Shown: positions 46,962 to 58,993, counted from the first letter of the stretch. The stretch: DNA of 64,000 bases from Chlamydoabsidia padenii (GCA_025330725.1 JAIWND010000006.1:62001-126000), one strand, 5' to 3'. Numbers and translations are program-made. Notes: generated by a model not told the origin, from the sequence alone.

Positions 46962-47795
46962 CTACGGAACCGATGGTCTTTGTTGTCTGACATCGTCCAA
47001 TGCCTATAAAAGTGATAAATTAATGCATATCCACATGAATCAGTCTTTGTTTTTACCTTTTGGATGGTATCATTTGATAGTTGGGGTAATGGTTTGACGT
47101 CTTGTTCTTTAATGATAGTTAATTTGGAAGGGGGATCCTAGTGAAAAACATCATCCTCTTTTTGTTAGTGATACGGTTTTATTTGGTTATTCTTATACTT
47201 ACAAAGATAAATGCGCACAAGTCTTGTGGTAGATAATGGCCATGATTTGTCACCCATTGTTGTCGTTCATGCACTTCGGCTAGTGAGATCTTTTTGTTAG
47301 TATATTCATCCATGCCTGTTTTATGTCTATTTTACCTTGATAGTCGGATTCCAATGTCTCCATCAATTTAACCCGTAAAGCCTCTTGATCCTCCGCTACC
47401 TTTCTTCGTCTTTCTACTTCCACAATCAAATGATGATAAGAGTAGGTGAATTGTCGATACCTAAAGAGTCGGGTTAATCAATATCAACTAGACCTTTCGA
47501 TATCATATTTACCATTCCGTCAATGAAATCAATTGTTCAAAATGATGATCTAATTTGGTTTCATGCTCCTTCATTTCCGTCTATTATGATAATCAAGTTG
47601 GTATAGAAACACAATCATTCTTTGTTATTTTGTAACCTACTTCCACTTGTATCACTTTTTCAGAGATGTGATCAGCAAGGCCGCCCGGGACGCTGAATTG
47701 GTCCAGTTGATCCAATACTTTTAAGAGTTCTTCTTGTACTGTGGTGTAAATCTGCATTCGTACTTGAATTTCTTCACTATGTATACATAAAAAAC

Positions 47796-47837
<42 letters not shown>

Positions 47838-48918
47838 ACGTTATTAATAATGAATCCCCATATTATATATATATATATCACTTACCTAACCGAGTCAACT
47901 ATATCCAAGGAATCCCGTAGACTGTTCAAGATATCTGAAAGATCATTATGATCATCCAACAACACTATAAAAGAATGAATGTAAAAGTTAACACAAAGGG
48001 ATGACTTTGATTATACCTACCTGTAATATCCATTTTATCACAAGCGTCAGGATGAGTTTGACAATACCTATTATCCCAAAACAAAAAAAAATATGTCAAA
48101 TAAGAGTGCAAGATGGATGGATGTTGTTGTTTTACCTTGTAGCATCACCCAATTGATCATAATGATTGGTCAAATCCGTCAATATACTAGCCATGGTGGT
48201 CATTTCAGTTTCTTGGACTTGAGTCTTAGCATTGGCAAAGTTGGCAGTGGATTGATCAAGAGAGATGGACAGAGCATTTTCTTGCATAGCGGCAAGATCA
48301 CTGATATGATTGGCCAGTTGTTTAGAAAGCGCCTCCACGGAGCTACAAAGCATCTACAACAAGACAAGTGTTACAAAGAGTAAAGGGATTATGTTTTTTC
48401 TCCTCTTACCTCCACCTGACCCAGTTCATCGTCTGCATTCTGTTGTAGTTCCAATACTGCTTGGTCGTGTATATAATCAAAGAGTGTCACTACAGGTTGT
48501 GTGTTATTATTGAGTTGAAGAATCCCGGGATCAATGACACTAGAGCGCAGTAAACCAAAGATAGATTCTAATTCAAAGGATACTTTGGCCAACGTTGCCT
48601 CCCTTTCCTATATGAATATATACATATATATGTATAAAGTCAGTAAAAGATTAGTTCATCATCAACTATCTGTTTTACCTTTATAATCGCCCGAATGTCA
48701 CCAGTCTTTGTCGAAAGGAACTCCCGAATCCTATCCAGTGTGGTGAGTTGTACAAGTATATGGTTATGGACAAAAACAAGTTTGGGCCAGGTGCGTTCAA
48801 TGATATCAGCATGTTGTTCGGATTGTTGGGATAGCTGGTTAGCTTGTTCACCCATCGCCTGGCCAGTGGATAACGCTTTTTTTGCCACCAAAAGAAGTTC
48901 AATCAGTTGTTGTTCCAT
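46962..48918 (-). CDS. atg17: Autophagy scaffold protein Atg17
   Basis: Eleven exons: 48918-48679, 48607-48410, 48353-48136, 48067-48021, 47964-47886, 47776-47641, 47580-47513, 47460-47336, 47279-47203, 47137-47057 and 47003-46962. All are GT-AG and in phase, giving 436 aa. The protein is almost wholly helical and coiled. Recognisable Atg17 features are the N-terminal LLLVAKKALSTGQAM-NQL helix, ERTWPKLVFVHNHILVQL, the central FELESIFGLLRSSVIDPGI, and the C-terminal WYRQFTYSYHHLIVEVERRR with ERQQWVTNHGHYLPQDLC. Atg17 dimers form the arc-shaped scaffold that gathers the Atg1 kinase complex at the phagophore assembly site. A 38-nt T-run (47797-47834 in plus-strand A) lies in intron 5. Confidence 0.9.
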
Positions 48919-49007
48919 TTATAAAGTATATTAAATAAGTAAAGAAAGGAGAAGAATAAAAAGCTGAAGAATAAAAAAGGTGGGTAAAAAAAAAGAAAAT
49001 CAGCGAG

Positions 49008-49019
49008 TCGGGATTTGAA
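49008..49019. promoter_or_regulatory. TCGGGATTTGAA element
   Basis: Lies 90-101 bp upstream of the Atg17 start (minus strand), at the edge of the inverted duplication. Confidence 0.45.
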
Positions 49020-49164
49020 ACTCGTCGCCATGAAGCTGAATATAACGAGCCAATAATAATTCAGGTCAGAGCCAAAAGACCTTTCTTCTTCCTTTTTTTT
49101 CTTCTTTCTTCTTCTCCCTTTTCATTCATCACCAACATTGACTCCTTTGTTACTTTTCACTGTA

Positions 49165-49366
49165 ATGGCTTTGACTTGCCAAACTGTGCTTGGTCATTAT
49201 CAATTGACCTATTCTCCCGCTCTTTTATTTTTATCATTACAAGACTGACCAACTCCATTTTTTATTTTTATATCAGTGCACAGATGTCACGTTGAAAAAC
49301 CAACCCTCATCGACAAATGGCACGTCTACTATTCCAGCAGGTGGATTCACGATGGCTGTTGCTTAG
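49165..49366 (+). pseudogene. Deleted copy of the BIM1-like gene
   Basis: The signal-peptide end and mature start survive (LTCQTVLGHYQLTYSP). The sequence then jumps into what is intron in the intact gene, so nearly all of exon 1 (about 360 bp) and the splice donor are missing. The acceptor and exon 2 remain from 49277 (CTDVTLKNQP), with a second deletion of about 80 nt (QPS joined to STNG) and a TAG at 49364-49366 that truncates the GPI region. It cannot encode a copper-binding domain. Comparison with the intact gene at 50901-51629 makes the deletions directly visible. Confidence 0.85.
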
Positions 49367-49660
49367 ATCAAACATTATAGTTATATATACTTACCTTTAC
49401 CATAATTAATAATAGTTATCTAGTTTTATATAGTGACGTTGGAATGATGTTTTTATTACTGTAATAAAGACTCTTTTGTCGTATTCGCGATGAAGAGCCT
49501 AAATGATCACCCCTGAAAATGTCACAATGTTTATTTAAACCCCGGCTTCCGTCTAAAAAAAGGCAAAAAAACATTCATTTCCGCACCAATCCGGGTGCGT
49601 CGGTGTTTGAATATTTACTATATGCTTTATATAAAACATTAAAGTCTAAAAAATATGTGC

Positions 49661-49733
49661 GCCTTGATAGCTCAGCTGGGAGAGCGTTAGACTGAAGTTC
49701 TAAAGGTCGCGTGTTCGATCCACGCTCGGGGCA
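49661..49733 (+). tRNA. tRNA-Phe (GAA)
   Basis: A 73-nt cloverleaf without intron. The acceptor stem is GCCTTGA with TCGGGGC (two G-T pairs) and discriminator A. The D stem is GCTC/GAGC, the anticodon stem TTAGA/TCTAA with loop CTGAAGT (anticodon GAA), the variable loop AGGTC, and the T stem GCGTG/CACGC with loop TTCGATC. A-box and B-box promoters are internal. TTTCTTTT just downstream can act as the Pol III terminator. It sits in the spacer between the arms of the inverted duplication. Confidence 0.95.
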
Positions 49734-50769
49734 TTTCTTTTGTCTTTGCTTCCTGTTTTGCTGGATTTGAAATTTCGCATTGTTCAATGTGATATTTACG
49801 CGCCGACTTGATTGTTACGGCTGTTACGGCTAAATGTGTATGGATTTAGGTAACGTGGGTGTGGTTTTGTGGTTTTTGTGTTTTTATATGAGTGTTGTAG
49901 ATATGTTATTATCTTTAGATAATGTAAATTTGCGTTTATAGAGTCCAAATAGGAAATTCAGGAACCAGTCAAAGTGTGCTTGGTTCGGAGGTTAAATTGA
50001 TTTTCTTTTTCTCTCTTGTAGAGATGGATTGATTCAAGTAGACCGTTTGAGTTTAAAAGTAGTGAGCACCAGAATATTTGTGGTTAATATTCAACCTTTG
50101 AAGTAAAATAATAAAATAAAATAAAGTCAAGACTTATAGTCTGAAGTAATAAAATAAAGGACTTCTATATTAATGATAGAGTCAAAAACAAATCAAGTTT
50201 CTATATAGATGATAGAAACAAAGTAAAATAAGACAGTAGTTTTGGTGGATCAAAGTCCTTTGTACTGAATTTTATATAAAAAAGGGTGAGTTAAAAATAT
50301 ATGATAAGATATATAAAACTAAAGAAAAAAAATAAAAATTGTGGAAAAGAAAAGTGGGGTATTTATACTAGTTTGAAGGCAGTAACGTGATGACAAGTGT
50401 AAGGGGCGAGAATATGGTGCATATGTGTAGCGTATAAGGGGGAGACACTTGTAAGGGGAGCGAGAAAATATAACAATTAAGACTATTCCAATGCCCAACC
50501 CAAGGTCGAACTAATCCCAAAGATGGCATTGAGAAACTGATCCATAGCGGAGTCCAAAATTTGCTGAGGTCTTGTCTCGACATGATATATCTCAATTCAT
50601 GCAAAGTACGTTAGCAAAAAAAGGGGGAAAGGACAACGATTAAAAGACTTCAAGGTGTATTTATTATCATGACAATAATTTTTTTTTTACGGCATGGGAT
50701 AAGTTCACTTTATAAAAAAAAAAAGCAATATTCGTGTGCCGGTGGGAGCGGTGTTTAAAGTATTTTTTG
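49734..50769. other. Spacer inside the inverted duplication
   Basis: AT-rich, with a (ATAAA)n-like patch at 50102-50160 and GT-rich sequence at 49855-49900. On the minus strand, 50600-50483 reads RPQQILDSAMDQFLNAIFGI then SSTLGWALE and a TAG, which is protein-like and could be the last exon of a small gene, but no upstream exon was found. Otherwise nothing is supported. Confidence 0.4.
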
Positions 50770-51095
50770 TACCTTCAAAAAAAAAAAAGTCTTTATCTTT
50801 ATTACAATAAAACAAACATCATTCCAACATCACAATATAAAACCAGATAACTTCTATAAAATCAATCATGGTAAAGTTAAGTATAATTAATTTGGTTGAT
50901 CTAAGCGATCACAATAGAGAGTACCAAAGCAACAGCCATCATGAATCCACCTGCTTGAATAGTAGACGCACCATTTGTCGATGAGGGTTGGCTTCCAGAA
51001 GAGGCAGATTTGGTAGGAGAGGATCCATCAGCATTGATACAAGCAGAGGTATTGAAGTTTGAGGGTTGGTTTTTCAACGTGACATCTGTGCACTG

Positions 51096-51161
<66 letters not shown>

Positions 51162-51790
51162 GTTAGTCAGCCTTGTAATGATAAAAAAAAAAAGAGAGAG
51201 AGAAAAGGTCCTTGCCTGGTACAAACTACCATCACCAGCCATATAAATAATTTGTAAAGTAGCAGGAGTACCATCCGTAGCGTTTTTCACCGAGGAAAGA
51301 TCGACCTGGAGGCAACTTTGAGAAGGATAAGAGACTTGACCTTGAGCGACTTGACCACCATTACTTGAAAAGTCCGAGGCAGTAGGATTGGTTCCATAGG
51401 CAATATTCACTTGATATGTATATTTGGGATGTTCCGAGTTGATTTCCAAAAAACCATTCTTGATAGGGAAGTCTGTGCGGTTGCTGCTGACAGTGTCAAA
51501 CCCGCCACAAGGACCGATCGCTTCACGGGATTCATCAAAACCACGAGAGGGAGGATAGGTCAATTGATAATGACCGAACACAGTTTGACAAGTCAAAGTC
51601 AATAAAGTAAAAAGTAATAAAAAAGTCATTGTTGGTGATGAATGAGAAGGAAGAAGAAGAAGAAGAAAGGAAAGGAAGAAGAAAATTTATTCAAAAAGAA
51701 GGAGGTCTTTTGGCTCTGACCTGAATTATTATTGGCTCATCTATTTTCAGTTTCACGGCGACGAGTTTGAAAAATCGCTCGTCGGGTCAC
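50770..51790 (-). repeat. Right arm of the inverted segmental duplication
   Basis: Contains the intact BIM1-like gene and flanking sequence matched, in inverse orientation, at 49008-49480. This arm keeps the full exon 1 and the long poly-T intron. Confidence 0.8.
50901..51629 (-). CDS. BIM1-like secreted copper-binding protein (LPMO-like fold)
   Basis: Exons 51629-51216 and 51092-50901 give 201 aa. A signal peptide (MTFLLLFTLLTLTCQTVFG) should be cut just before His20, so the mature protein begins HYQLTYPPSRGFDE. An N-terminal histidine is the copper brace of LPMO-like X325 proteins. Cysteines in GPCGG, SQSCLQVD, QCTDV and SACIN fit the family disulfides. The Ser/Thr-rich tail and final hydrophobic stretch (GGFMMAVALVLSIVIA) indicate a GPI anchor. 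Cryptococcus BIM1 of this family helps the CTR1 transporter take up copper; a CTR gene starts 2 kb away, divergently. Intron 1 has a GC donor (CAG-GCAAGG) and contains a 59-nt T-run (51098-51156) before its acceptor. Confidence 0.85.
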
Positions 51791-53360
51791 TTCCACCCGC
51801 ATTCAAACTTTACTTTTTCCCTCTTCCTTTTCTTTTCCCCCCGCTGGATATGCATTCGTCAACCTTGGAAAAAGCGTCACTCAATACTAATAAATGGTAA
51901 CCACAAATAACGAATGGTTCTTTATAAGTATTTACATCCTCCCATTAACTGTCTTCCGAATACTCATGTTGCTTAACGTCTCTACACGTTTTTAGATCTC
52001 AACAACACTCCCGGCTACCTCAGCGGCGACAAGACTAGTTTACAACATTATCACCAAGATTGATCACTTTATCGACTTTTTATCAGTCATTCTCCTCCTT
52101 CCATGTACTGAAAACTATTTAGTCCTTGCATCGCCTGTCCTTCCCGCTCCTTCAGTTGGCTCCATTCTATTCTGGAAATACTACAACTTGACTTGATCCA
52201 ATCAAACAGGTAAATATGGTTCTGGATCTACTTGGCGGGCATATGTTATGAGACTTTTCAAATGGTGGTGGTGCAATATGATCCAGTATCTTTTGTGTGG
52301 TCTCTCTCTCTTTCTCTGTCCTCCAGTATGAATCTGCAATCTTGTATTCATCTTTTTTTATATTTATACAGTGCTCATTTTACATCATGATACTAATTGA
52401 TATTGTCTAAATCTAATCCGGGTAGCGCCGTCCTCTGGTGCTATCGGATGTCCAATCATTCTAGGTTGTCTCCTTTTAACAGTGGCGCCCACTCACTAAT
52501 GTATACGAGCATGCGTGACACACGGATTCGGTGCCTATAATAGACGATATTACAACTCGGCCGAGAAATGTGGCAAATCATGGATATAGTGGTAGTGGAT
52601 TCTTTTCGTGATCGTAGTCAGACTGTCATTCTCTTGAATGCATATTTTATGGCTCAGCATCAAGATTCTTTTACTCGGCATATGTGGTGGGTTTAATCGG
52701 AGTAACTCGATGCCAATGCATACTGTGTTATGCTACACTTGGGTAAAGTATTGGGTTAGGTACTGGATCCGATTGCATCAAGATGGGTGACGTTGCTGTC
52801 TTCTGCTATCTTCTTCTTTGGGAAATTCGAAATACAAGGTGGAAATGCTCTGTGAAGAACAATAGTCATAGTCATATTTTATCATCTAGTATAGCTGTTT
52901 ACCCCTCTTTGCTGTTGTTACGTATAAATGTATGATATCATTCAATAAAGATTACTTTTATTATTACTGGTATTTTAATCCATTATGCTATTGCAGCAAT
53001 AGTCTCTCACTCACATGTACGACATTTAAAAAGATATCACGGATATAGGATCATCGGATGACCTGATAGAGTAACGTTCATTATGCAAAAAGCGGATGCG
53101 GAGATTGGTTTTCAAAATCCGCCATTGGTATTTTTACCACTTTTATATGGCGAATTCATGGAACCCTTGGATGATTCCACAAATCACTCTACAGACTAGG
53201 TAAAATAGGATAGTGAAACATGGGATGATGTTTGGGATATACTTGAACAACAACCAGAAACGTGGTCCCCGTCAAAATCCGACTATTCTTTCTAAAAGAC
53301 TTGTCCTAAACCAAGTTGATTCAACTATATGAAAAGTATCAAAAAACTCGCGATGTTAAT

Positions 53361-53396
<36 letters not shown>

Positions 53397-53674
53397 CATG
53401 GTAATAGTCTAATGAGAAAAGTGCATGAATCTTGAGGAGGTGCCCTGAGTTTATACAATTCAATTCCCGACCCGATGAGATTATTTTGCTGCAGCCTGCC
53501 CTTTTTAGTGGGCGCGGCCTCACAAATAAATAGCCTCTCTTTTTTTTTTTTTTCTCCTCACTTCCTCTTCCTTCTTCTTCTTAATATTATAAACCCTTCA
53601 TTGATTAAACCCCTTTTATATTTCTTTTAAACGGCTCACTTCTTTTTCAATATCTTGTAACATAAAAACATATT
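51791..53674. other. Region between the copper genes, with a gene relic
   Basis: No intact gene. At about 52000-52205 (+), after a TTTTTAG acceptor, one frame reads LNNTPGYLSGDKTSLQHYHQD-stop-SLYRLFISHSPP-stop, and at 52569-52860 another reads MDIVVVDSFRDRSQTVILL, then MWWV-stop-SE-stop-LDANAYC. These look like remains of one or more dead genes. A (TA)n microsatellite is at 53364-53392, and TTTTCAAAATCCGCC is at about 53111. CT-rich sequence at 53536-53580 precedes the CTR gene. Confidence 0.4.
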
Positions 53675-54272
53675 ATGGATCATTCATCACACGGAACTTC
53701 TGGTAGCACAGGTGGTATGGACATGTCAATGGGTACCTTCCATTGGTCTTCAACAGGTGATGCTTTATGGTTTGACAGTTGGATGCCGAAATCAGAACCG
53801 GCTTACATTGGAGCTTGTATTGGGCTCTTCTTATTTGCCATTGTCTCTCGGGGATTACTTGGGTTGGAAATCTATTTTGTAGCTTTGCGGGGGCAACGAT
53901 TTGAATCACTTCATCAAGATGGCACAACCTCCATATACCAGGTATGTATAGGACACAGAATAGAATCGATGGCGATACTTACTTTTTTTTTTTTTTCTTT
54001 TTTTAAAATGATAATAGTCAAAATCGGCGACTGACTATCCGGCAGAACTAGAATTACCATTGGTACCACCCTTCTCTTGGATCACTGATATTATACGTAG
54101 CTTTTTAACCACTTTATCATCATTTATCAGCTACTTGCTCATGTTGGTGGTGATGACCGGGAATGGTGGCTTCTTTATTGTCATCATTGTTGGTATCTTT
54201 ATTGGCGAAATAGCCTTTGGTCGATTCCGATCTGTTGGAGGAATTAAAGGTGGCGGCGAACATGATCACTGA
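53675..54272 (+). CDS. CTR-family copper transporter
   Basis: Exons 53675-53941 and 54018-54272 give 173 aa. The extracellular N-terminus carries copper-binding methionines and histidines (MDHSSHGTS; GGMDMSMGTFHW). TM1 is about 44-66 (AYIGACIGLFLFAIVSRGLL). After a cytosolic loop, TM2 contains the MxxxM selectivity motif (LLMLVVMTGNGG; methionines spaced by four), and TM3 contains the GxxxG packing motif (IIVGIFIGE). The C-terminus is His-rich (GGGEHDH). CTR trimers import Cu(I). The BIM1-like gene is its divergent neighbour across a 2-kb gap. The intron is GT-AG with a T-rich 3' part. Confidence 0.94.
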
Positions 54273-54912
54273 TCTCTTGGATACCTAGCCTCTCTTTGTC
54301 ATCTATATATACATACCTCCTCCTCCTCCTTTTTAGTATAGTCCTTTTATTACCCTTCTTCTCCCCCCTCACCCCTTCTCTCTCTCCCTCTAGTTGCTAT
54401 TATCTAATGTTAATATCTTGTATAAATAAAGTAAATCTTCATTACATCATTGATCCGTAGTAAGGATCAAACTCGGAATCCCAGTTACCTTGATATCAAA
54501 ATCTGACGTTTCACTCTTTACTGCCAGTGAACGTCAAAACCACAAAGAAAAGGGCTTTTTTTTAAAAAAATAAATAAACATAACATCTTGTACTCTTCTA
54601 TTATAAATTGCTATGGTTATAAAGGTGAACCGAAAATTGATTAAACTTATGCAACTGTATACAAAGATGGCGATGAAACATGGAGTGCCCCTTTGTGATT
54701 TATCGGCATTTGAAATTATGATTTCACCACCTTGGTTATAATCTCCAAATCTTTCATTTCCCTTCTTTCTTTGTTACCTCCCCCCCCCTTTTTTTTTGTA
54801 ATATAAAATGCTTTGGTTTCGATTCATTCTGTCCTTCTCTTCTTCTTCTTCTTCTTCTTTACCCCTTACTTTTTATTCTACTTTACACATTCTATACCCT
54901 TAAACAGTCAGT
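54273..54912. other. Intergenic region
   Basis: The CTR 3' UTR (CT-rich; AATAAAG near 54426) is followed by a TCGGCATTTGAA element at 54703-54714, about 200 bp before the next start. A C8-T9 stretch is near 54781, and (TTC)n lies at 54841-54857. Confidence 0.5.
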
Positions 54913-57140
54913 ATGGATGATAATGATAAACCCATTGGTCCCTTGACTGTACCAAGAACGACTGTGGCCTCCACTTCTTCTAACCGGCTTCACCCTCTTA
55001 ATATACCTGCCAACATTATTCTACCATCCATGACCTCATACAACTCGCTCTTTGATCTACAAGACACTCCAAACACAGACGCTTCATCCTTCCACTCTAC
55101 CTTCTTTTTTCAAAACTGGATGACTCCTGCATCTTCAACATCATACAACACGATTGGGCAAACACAGCAACAACAACAGTCAACACTCTTTTCTCCGCAG
55201 TCTTTTTATTATGGCTCACTTGGCACTTCTTCTTTTATCTCACCATCCTATGCATCTTCATACTTTGATCATAATCAGGTGGATGTCATTATGGACGACG
55301 GAACCCGACAGAAGCGGACCATCTCCTTATCCACCGTACCAAGATTCCCTTCCTTCTCATCCATACTATCACCTAGGTAAACCATTATCTTTTATATCGA
55401 ATTACTTTATATGTTAATATTACCTTTTTTTTATATTATTACTGTAGGGGTCCCGATGAAACAACTCGCTTACTGGCTTCTCCTTATGACGATGTGATGG
55501 CTTATCAGAAAACGACAAGAACACAACAATCAACAAAGCATAAACTGGTGGATCAACAGGATTACTTCTCTGATAGTGATGATGATGATGATATGCAACA
55601 TTCTAACAAAAAGAAGAAATCAAAAAGAATCAACATCTTACCTCGGCTTAAACTTCCAGCACTCACAACAGGGCAAAAACTGGTACTCAAATGCAGTTTT
55701 GCGTATATTCTTGGTGCATCTTTTACCTTTGTACCTTTTTTACATCAATGGATTAATGGTGGTGAAGATGGTGTGGTCAAGAATCGGGTGGCAAGTGACA
55801 TGGCAGCAACGGTAGCAGTCTTCTTCAATCCGGCAAAAACAGTGGGTGGCATGATTGAAGCAGCAGGTCTTGGATGGATCATGACACTCGGGGCACTATC
55901 TATCTGTCTAGCCAGTCTCTGGACAACTGATTACTTTTTGGATTATCTACACCAAACTCAAGTTTCTTATTGTATCACTCTTTTTGGATGGCTCTTGACA
56001 AGTACTCTCTTTTTGGCATTCTTAAAGGCGCGTTACTCAAATCGACCCAGTGTTGGCACAGGTAATGATGTCATACATTAAACATGAAACAAGGCACTTT
56101 TTTTTTTTTTACTAACCTGAATAAACTCTCTCTTTGTGTAGCATCTTCCCTGGCATTCATCATATTGTTTCCCATCTTGATCCGCGAACACACATTGGAC
56201 GAATCACAATACAGTCGGCAGAAAATTCAAGACACAGTTGCCATTGTTGCTATTGGATCGGCTATCTCTGCAGCTGTCTGCTTTTTTATTTGGCCACAAA
56301 CTGCTACCAAAAAATTCAAGCAAGTACATTCACTATCTATTGTTAAAGGATTCATACTGACACATCTTTTTTTTTTAACTGTCTTAGCTCTAATATGAAT
56401 GACAGCCTCCAAAGTCTTCGTATCTTGTTGAAACTACTGACAAAGACATTCTTGTTGGACGCTGATCTTCCTGATTTCCAAGCAAACGAACCATTGGCAC
56501 AAGCAATCCAGGCACACAAGGCAAGTTTTACCGCTTTGGAATCCAGTCTTCAAGAAGCACGTTTAGAATGGTGGTGGTGGTCGAAATTTAATGGTGATGA
56601 TGGTCATGATCGCATGGTGAAAAGTATCCAACAATTGGCTCTTCATATTGGTGGTTTGCGGAAAAGTTGTGGTTTGCAATTCGACAGGACTCAACAGACC
56701 TCATCCACATCCACATCAACGTCAACAAAGGACAACAAGTATAATGTGGAATATCAAATCAGAGTGGGTGATCAACGGCGCAAATTCGAAGAAACACTGA
56801 AAAGGGAATACAGCATTCAGGATGTCTCAGCAGCAACTATCTCTGATGATACAGCAACACATGATGTTAATGGCGATAAAAACGACAATAGCAACAAGAC
56901 GGGTGATGGTGGTCTAATCAGTTTTATGCGAACAGTGGGTCCACCAATGAAATCTTTGGCATATACTTGTAAACAAACAATCATTCACCTTCAATGGCAC
57001 TTTTTACCAACATCATCCACTAGACCAACATCACACCCACCATCATTTGCCACCCTCCGCCGAAATCTCGGTCTTGCACTTGATGTCTTTGAACAATCAC
57101 AACAAAAGGCTTTGAATCGATTGTATCGACAATATACTAA

Positions 57141-57171
<31 letters not shown>

Positions 57172-58993
57172 GCGAAGACTACCACTAACAACCGATCTCA
57201 TCTTGACGTACATGATCCATTTTTATCCCACTTGCCTGCTGATGATGTCTTCTTGGTCTACTACTTTGTGTTTTGTCTGATCGCCTTTGCAAAAGAACTG
57301 GAGGTGCTGGTGTCCTGTATGGAACAAATATTCGACCAAGATGATTCACGAACCTCATTGACCTCTTTAGGTAAATTAGAAGTATAATAATAGAGGAGGG
57401 GGGGTGACTCAATTCAACTAACTAACTTGTGTTTATAGTACTAGGCATCAAATGCTTCTTCACTGCTGGCTTTCGATCAAACAACGACTCATCCTTCCAA
57501 CCCAACAATCCACATACTCTTGACACCTTACATACACCAACCCCAAGCAATTTCGTACATTCTTTCCGATTGGGCCTTTGGAGCTTCTTCTCATGGTTTC
57601 GAAAATACCAAGTACGATATGCAATCAAGGCAGGGTTGACAGCTTTGGTATTGGCAAGCATGGCCTTTATTCCTTCAACCCAACTATACTTCCAAACGTA
57701 CCGAATGGAATGGACTTTGATCACGGTGAGGACAATAAACCTTTTGTTAGAAGCAAACACATAGATTGACTCACTCCCTCTCATTCTCTCTTTTTTGTAG
57801 GCTTTAGCAGTGATGACACCAACAGTGGGTGGAACCAACTTTATTGCGGTCTTACAGCTTGGGGCAACTGTCTTTGGGGTGGTGATCGGTAGCCTGGTGT
57901 ACCGCTTCTTCTCTGATTATCATGTGATTGTTTTTATTGTTTTGACATGGCTGTTGTCACTCCCTTGTTTTTGGATGGTACTTCACGAACCGAAATATGG
58001 TAAATTTGGGCAATTCACATTGTTGGCGTATACCCTGGTGATTCTCTATAAATACAATCACCCTGATGTGGATGTATATGAACTTGCATATCAGCGCTGT
58101 GTGTCAGTGTGCCTTGGTGTAATAATAGGTAAATACTTTAAAAGAATAAAAAAAGGGGGTAAAGGTTATGCACATGAATGCTCATCACTCCTCTTTTTTT
58201 TTTTTTTTTTGGTGGGGGTGGGGGATTCTAGGGCTGGTGGTGACTACATACATGTGGCCATACGAAGCAAGAAAAGAAGTCCGGTATGGTTTATCAGATC
58301 TCTTGCTCAAATTCTCATGGCAGTACTACTTACTAAACGGTAATAACAACAACAACAACAAAGCGATGAACAATACAATGATGATGTCTGTGGCCATGGA
58401 AGATGAAACGACACTTTTGGATCTTCAACAACATCTTTACAACCTCTCGACTTTATTGAACCATACACCCAACGAACCACGGCTAAAAGGACGATTCCCG
58501 GTCAAAACCTATCAAGTCATGTTACAATCATGCCAGTCTATTTTGGACAACTTGGTAATGATGCGGATGGTGACAAATCATCAAATGAAGGATAAAAATC
58601 AGCATATTCACGAGACGTGGGTGGATATGGTGGGCAATGTGGTGTTATATTTTTATGTCCTGGCATCGGCATTGCAGCTCAAGACGCCTTTGCCTCCTTA
58701 CTTACCTCCTGCAGATATGGCTCGAAAACAACTGATGGCTCGTTTGCAATCCTCTGCAACTGCAACAACAACAACTACTGACACGACTATTGCACATTTG
58801 CATGATGCATCTTATATGGCTTACTATGCGTATGTCATTTTGATGGAGACTATGCTTTATGATATGGATCAGGTACGTCATAACAAGTGCGTGATAACAA
58901 TACAAGGTACTAACTAACTATTGAATGGTATTATAGCTCGGGTGTCATATGAAAGCCTTGTACGGATCCTTGATTCCGCATTGGCAAGTCTAG
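54913..58993 (+). CDS. FUSC/BRE4-like multi-pass membrane protein
   Basis: Exons 54913-55376, 55448-56061, 56142-56319, 56388-57370, 57439-57725, 57801-58128, 58232-58872 and 58937-58993 give about 1183 aa. A long polar N-terminus (about 210 aa) precedes a first membrane block (LVLKCSFAYILGASFTFVPF; AATVAVFFNPAKTVGGMIEA; FIILFPILIREHT; IVAIGSAISAAVCFFIWP). A large cytosolic middle with Gln/Asn/Thr tracts follows, then a second block (YAIKAGLTALVLASMAF; VLQLGATVFGVVIGSLVY) and a helical C-terminus. The duplicated membrane-plus-cytosol plan is that of fungal BRE4/DUF2421 proteins in the FUSC/aromatic-acid exporter superfamily. Intron 3 has a GC donor (AA-GCAAGT at 56320). The last exon is uncertain: another frame ends at 59007. 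Confidence 0.82.

Larger units (their letters stand above)
49008..49480 (+). repeat. Left arm of an inverted segmental duplication
   Basis: This block repeats, in opposite orientation, the BIM1-like gene and its flanks at about 50770-51790. Shared parts include the upstream GAGCCAATAATAATTCAGGTC and AGAGCCAAAAGACCT strings, the gene pieces, and a downstream GTTGGAATGATGTTT plus GTAATAAAGA block. The arms are diverged, and this arm has lost two internal segments. Confidence 0.8.

Noticed and set aside
33766..49019. Functional ESCRT/autophagy gene cluster
   Set aside because: BRO1, Snf7, Atg17 and CC2D1-like genes are spread over 40 kb among unrelated genes on both strands; housekeeping gene proximity is a simpler explanation.
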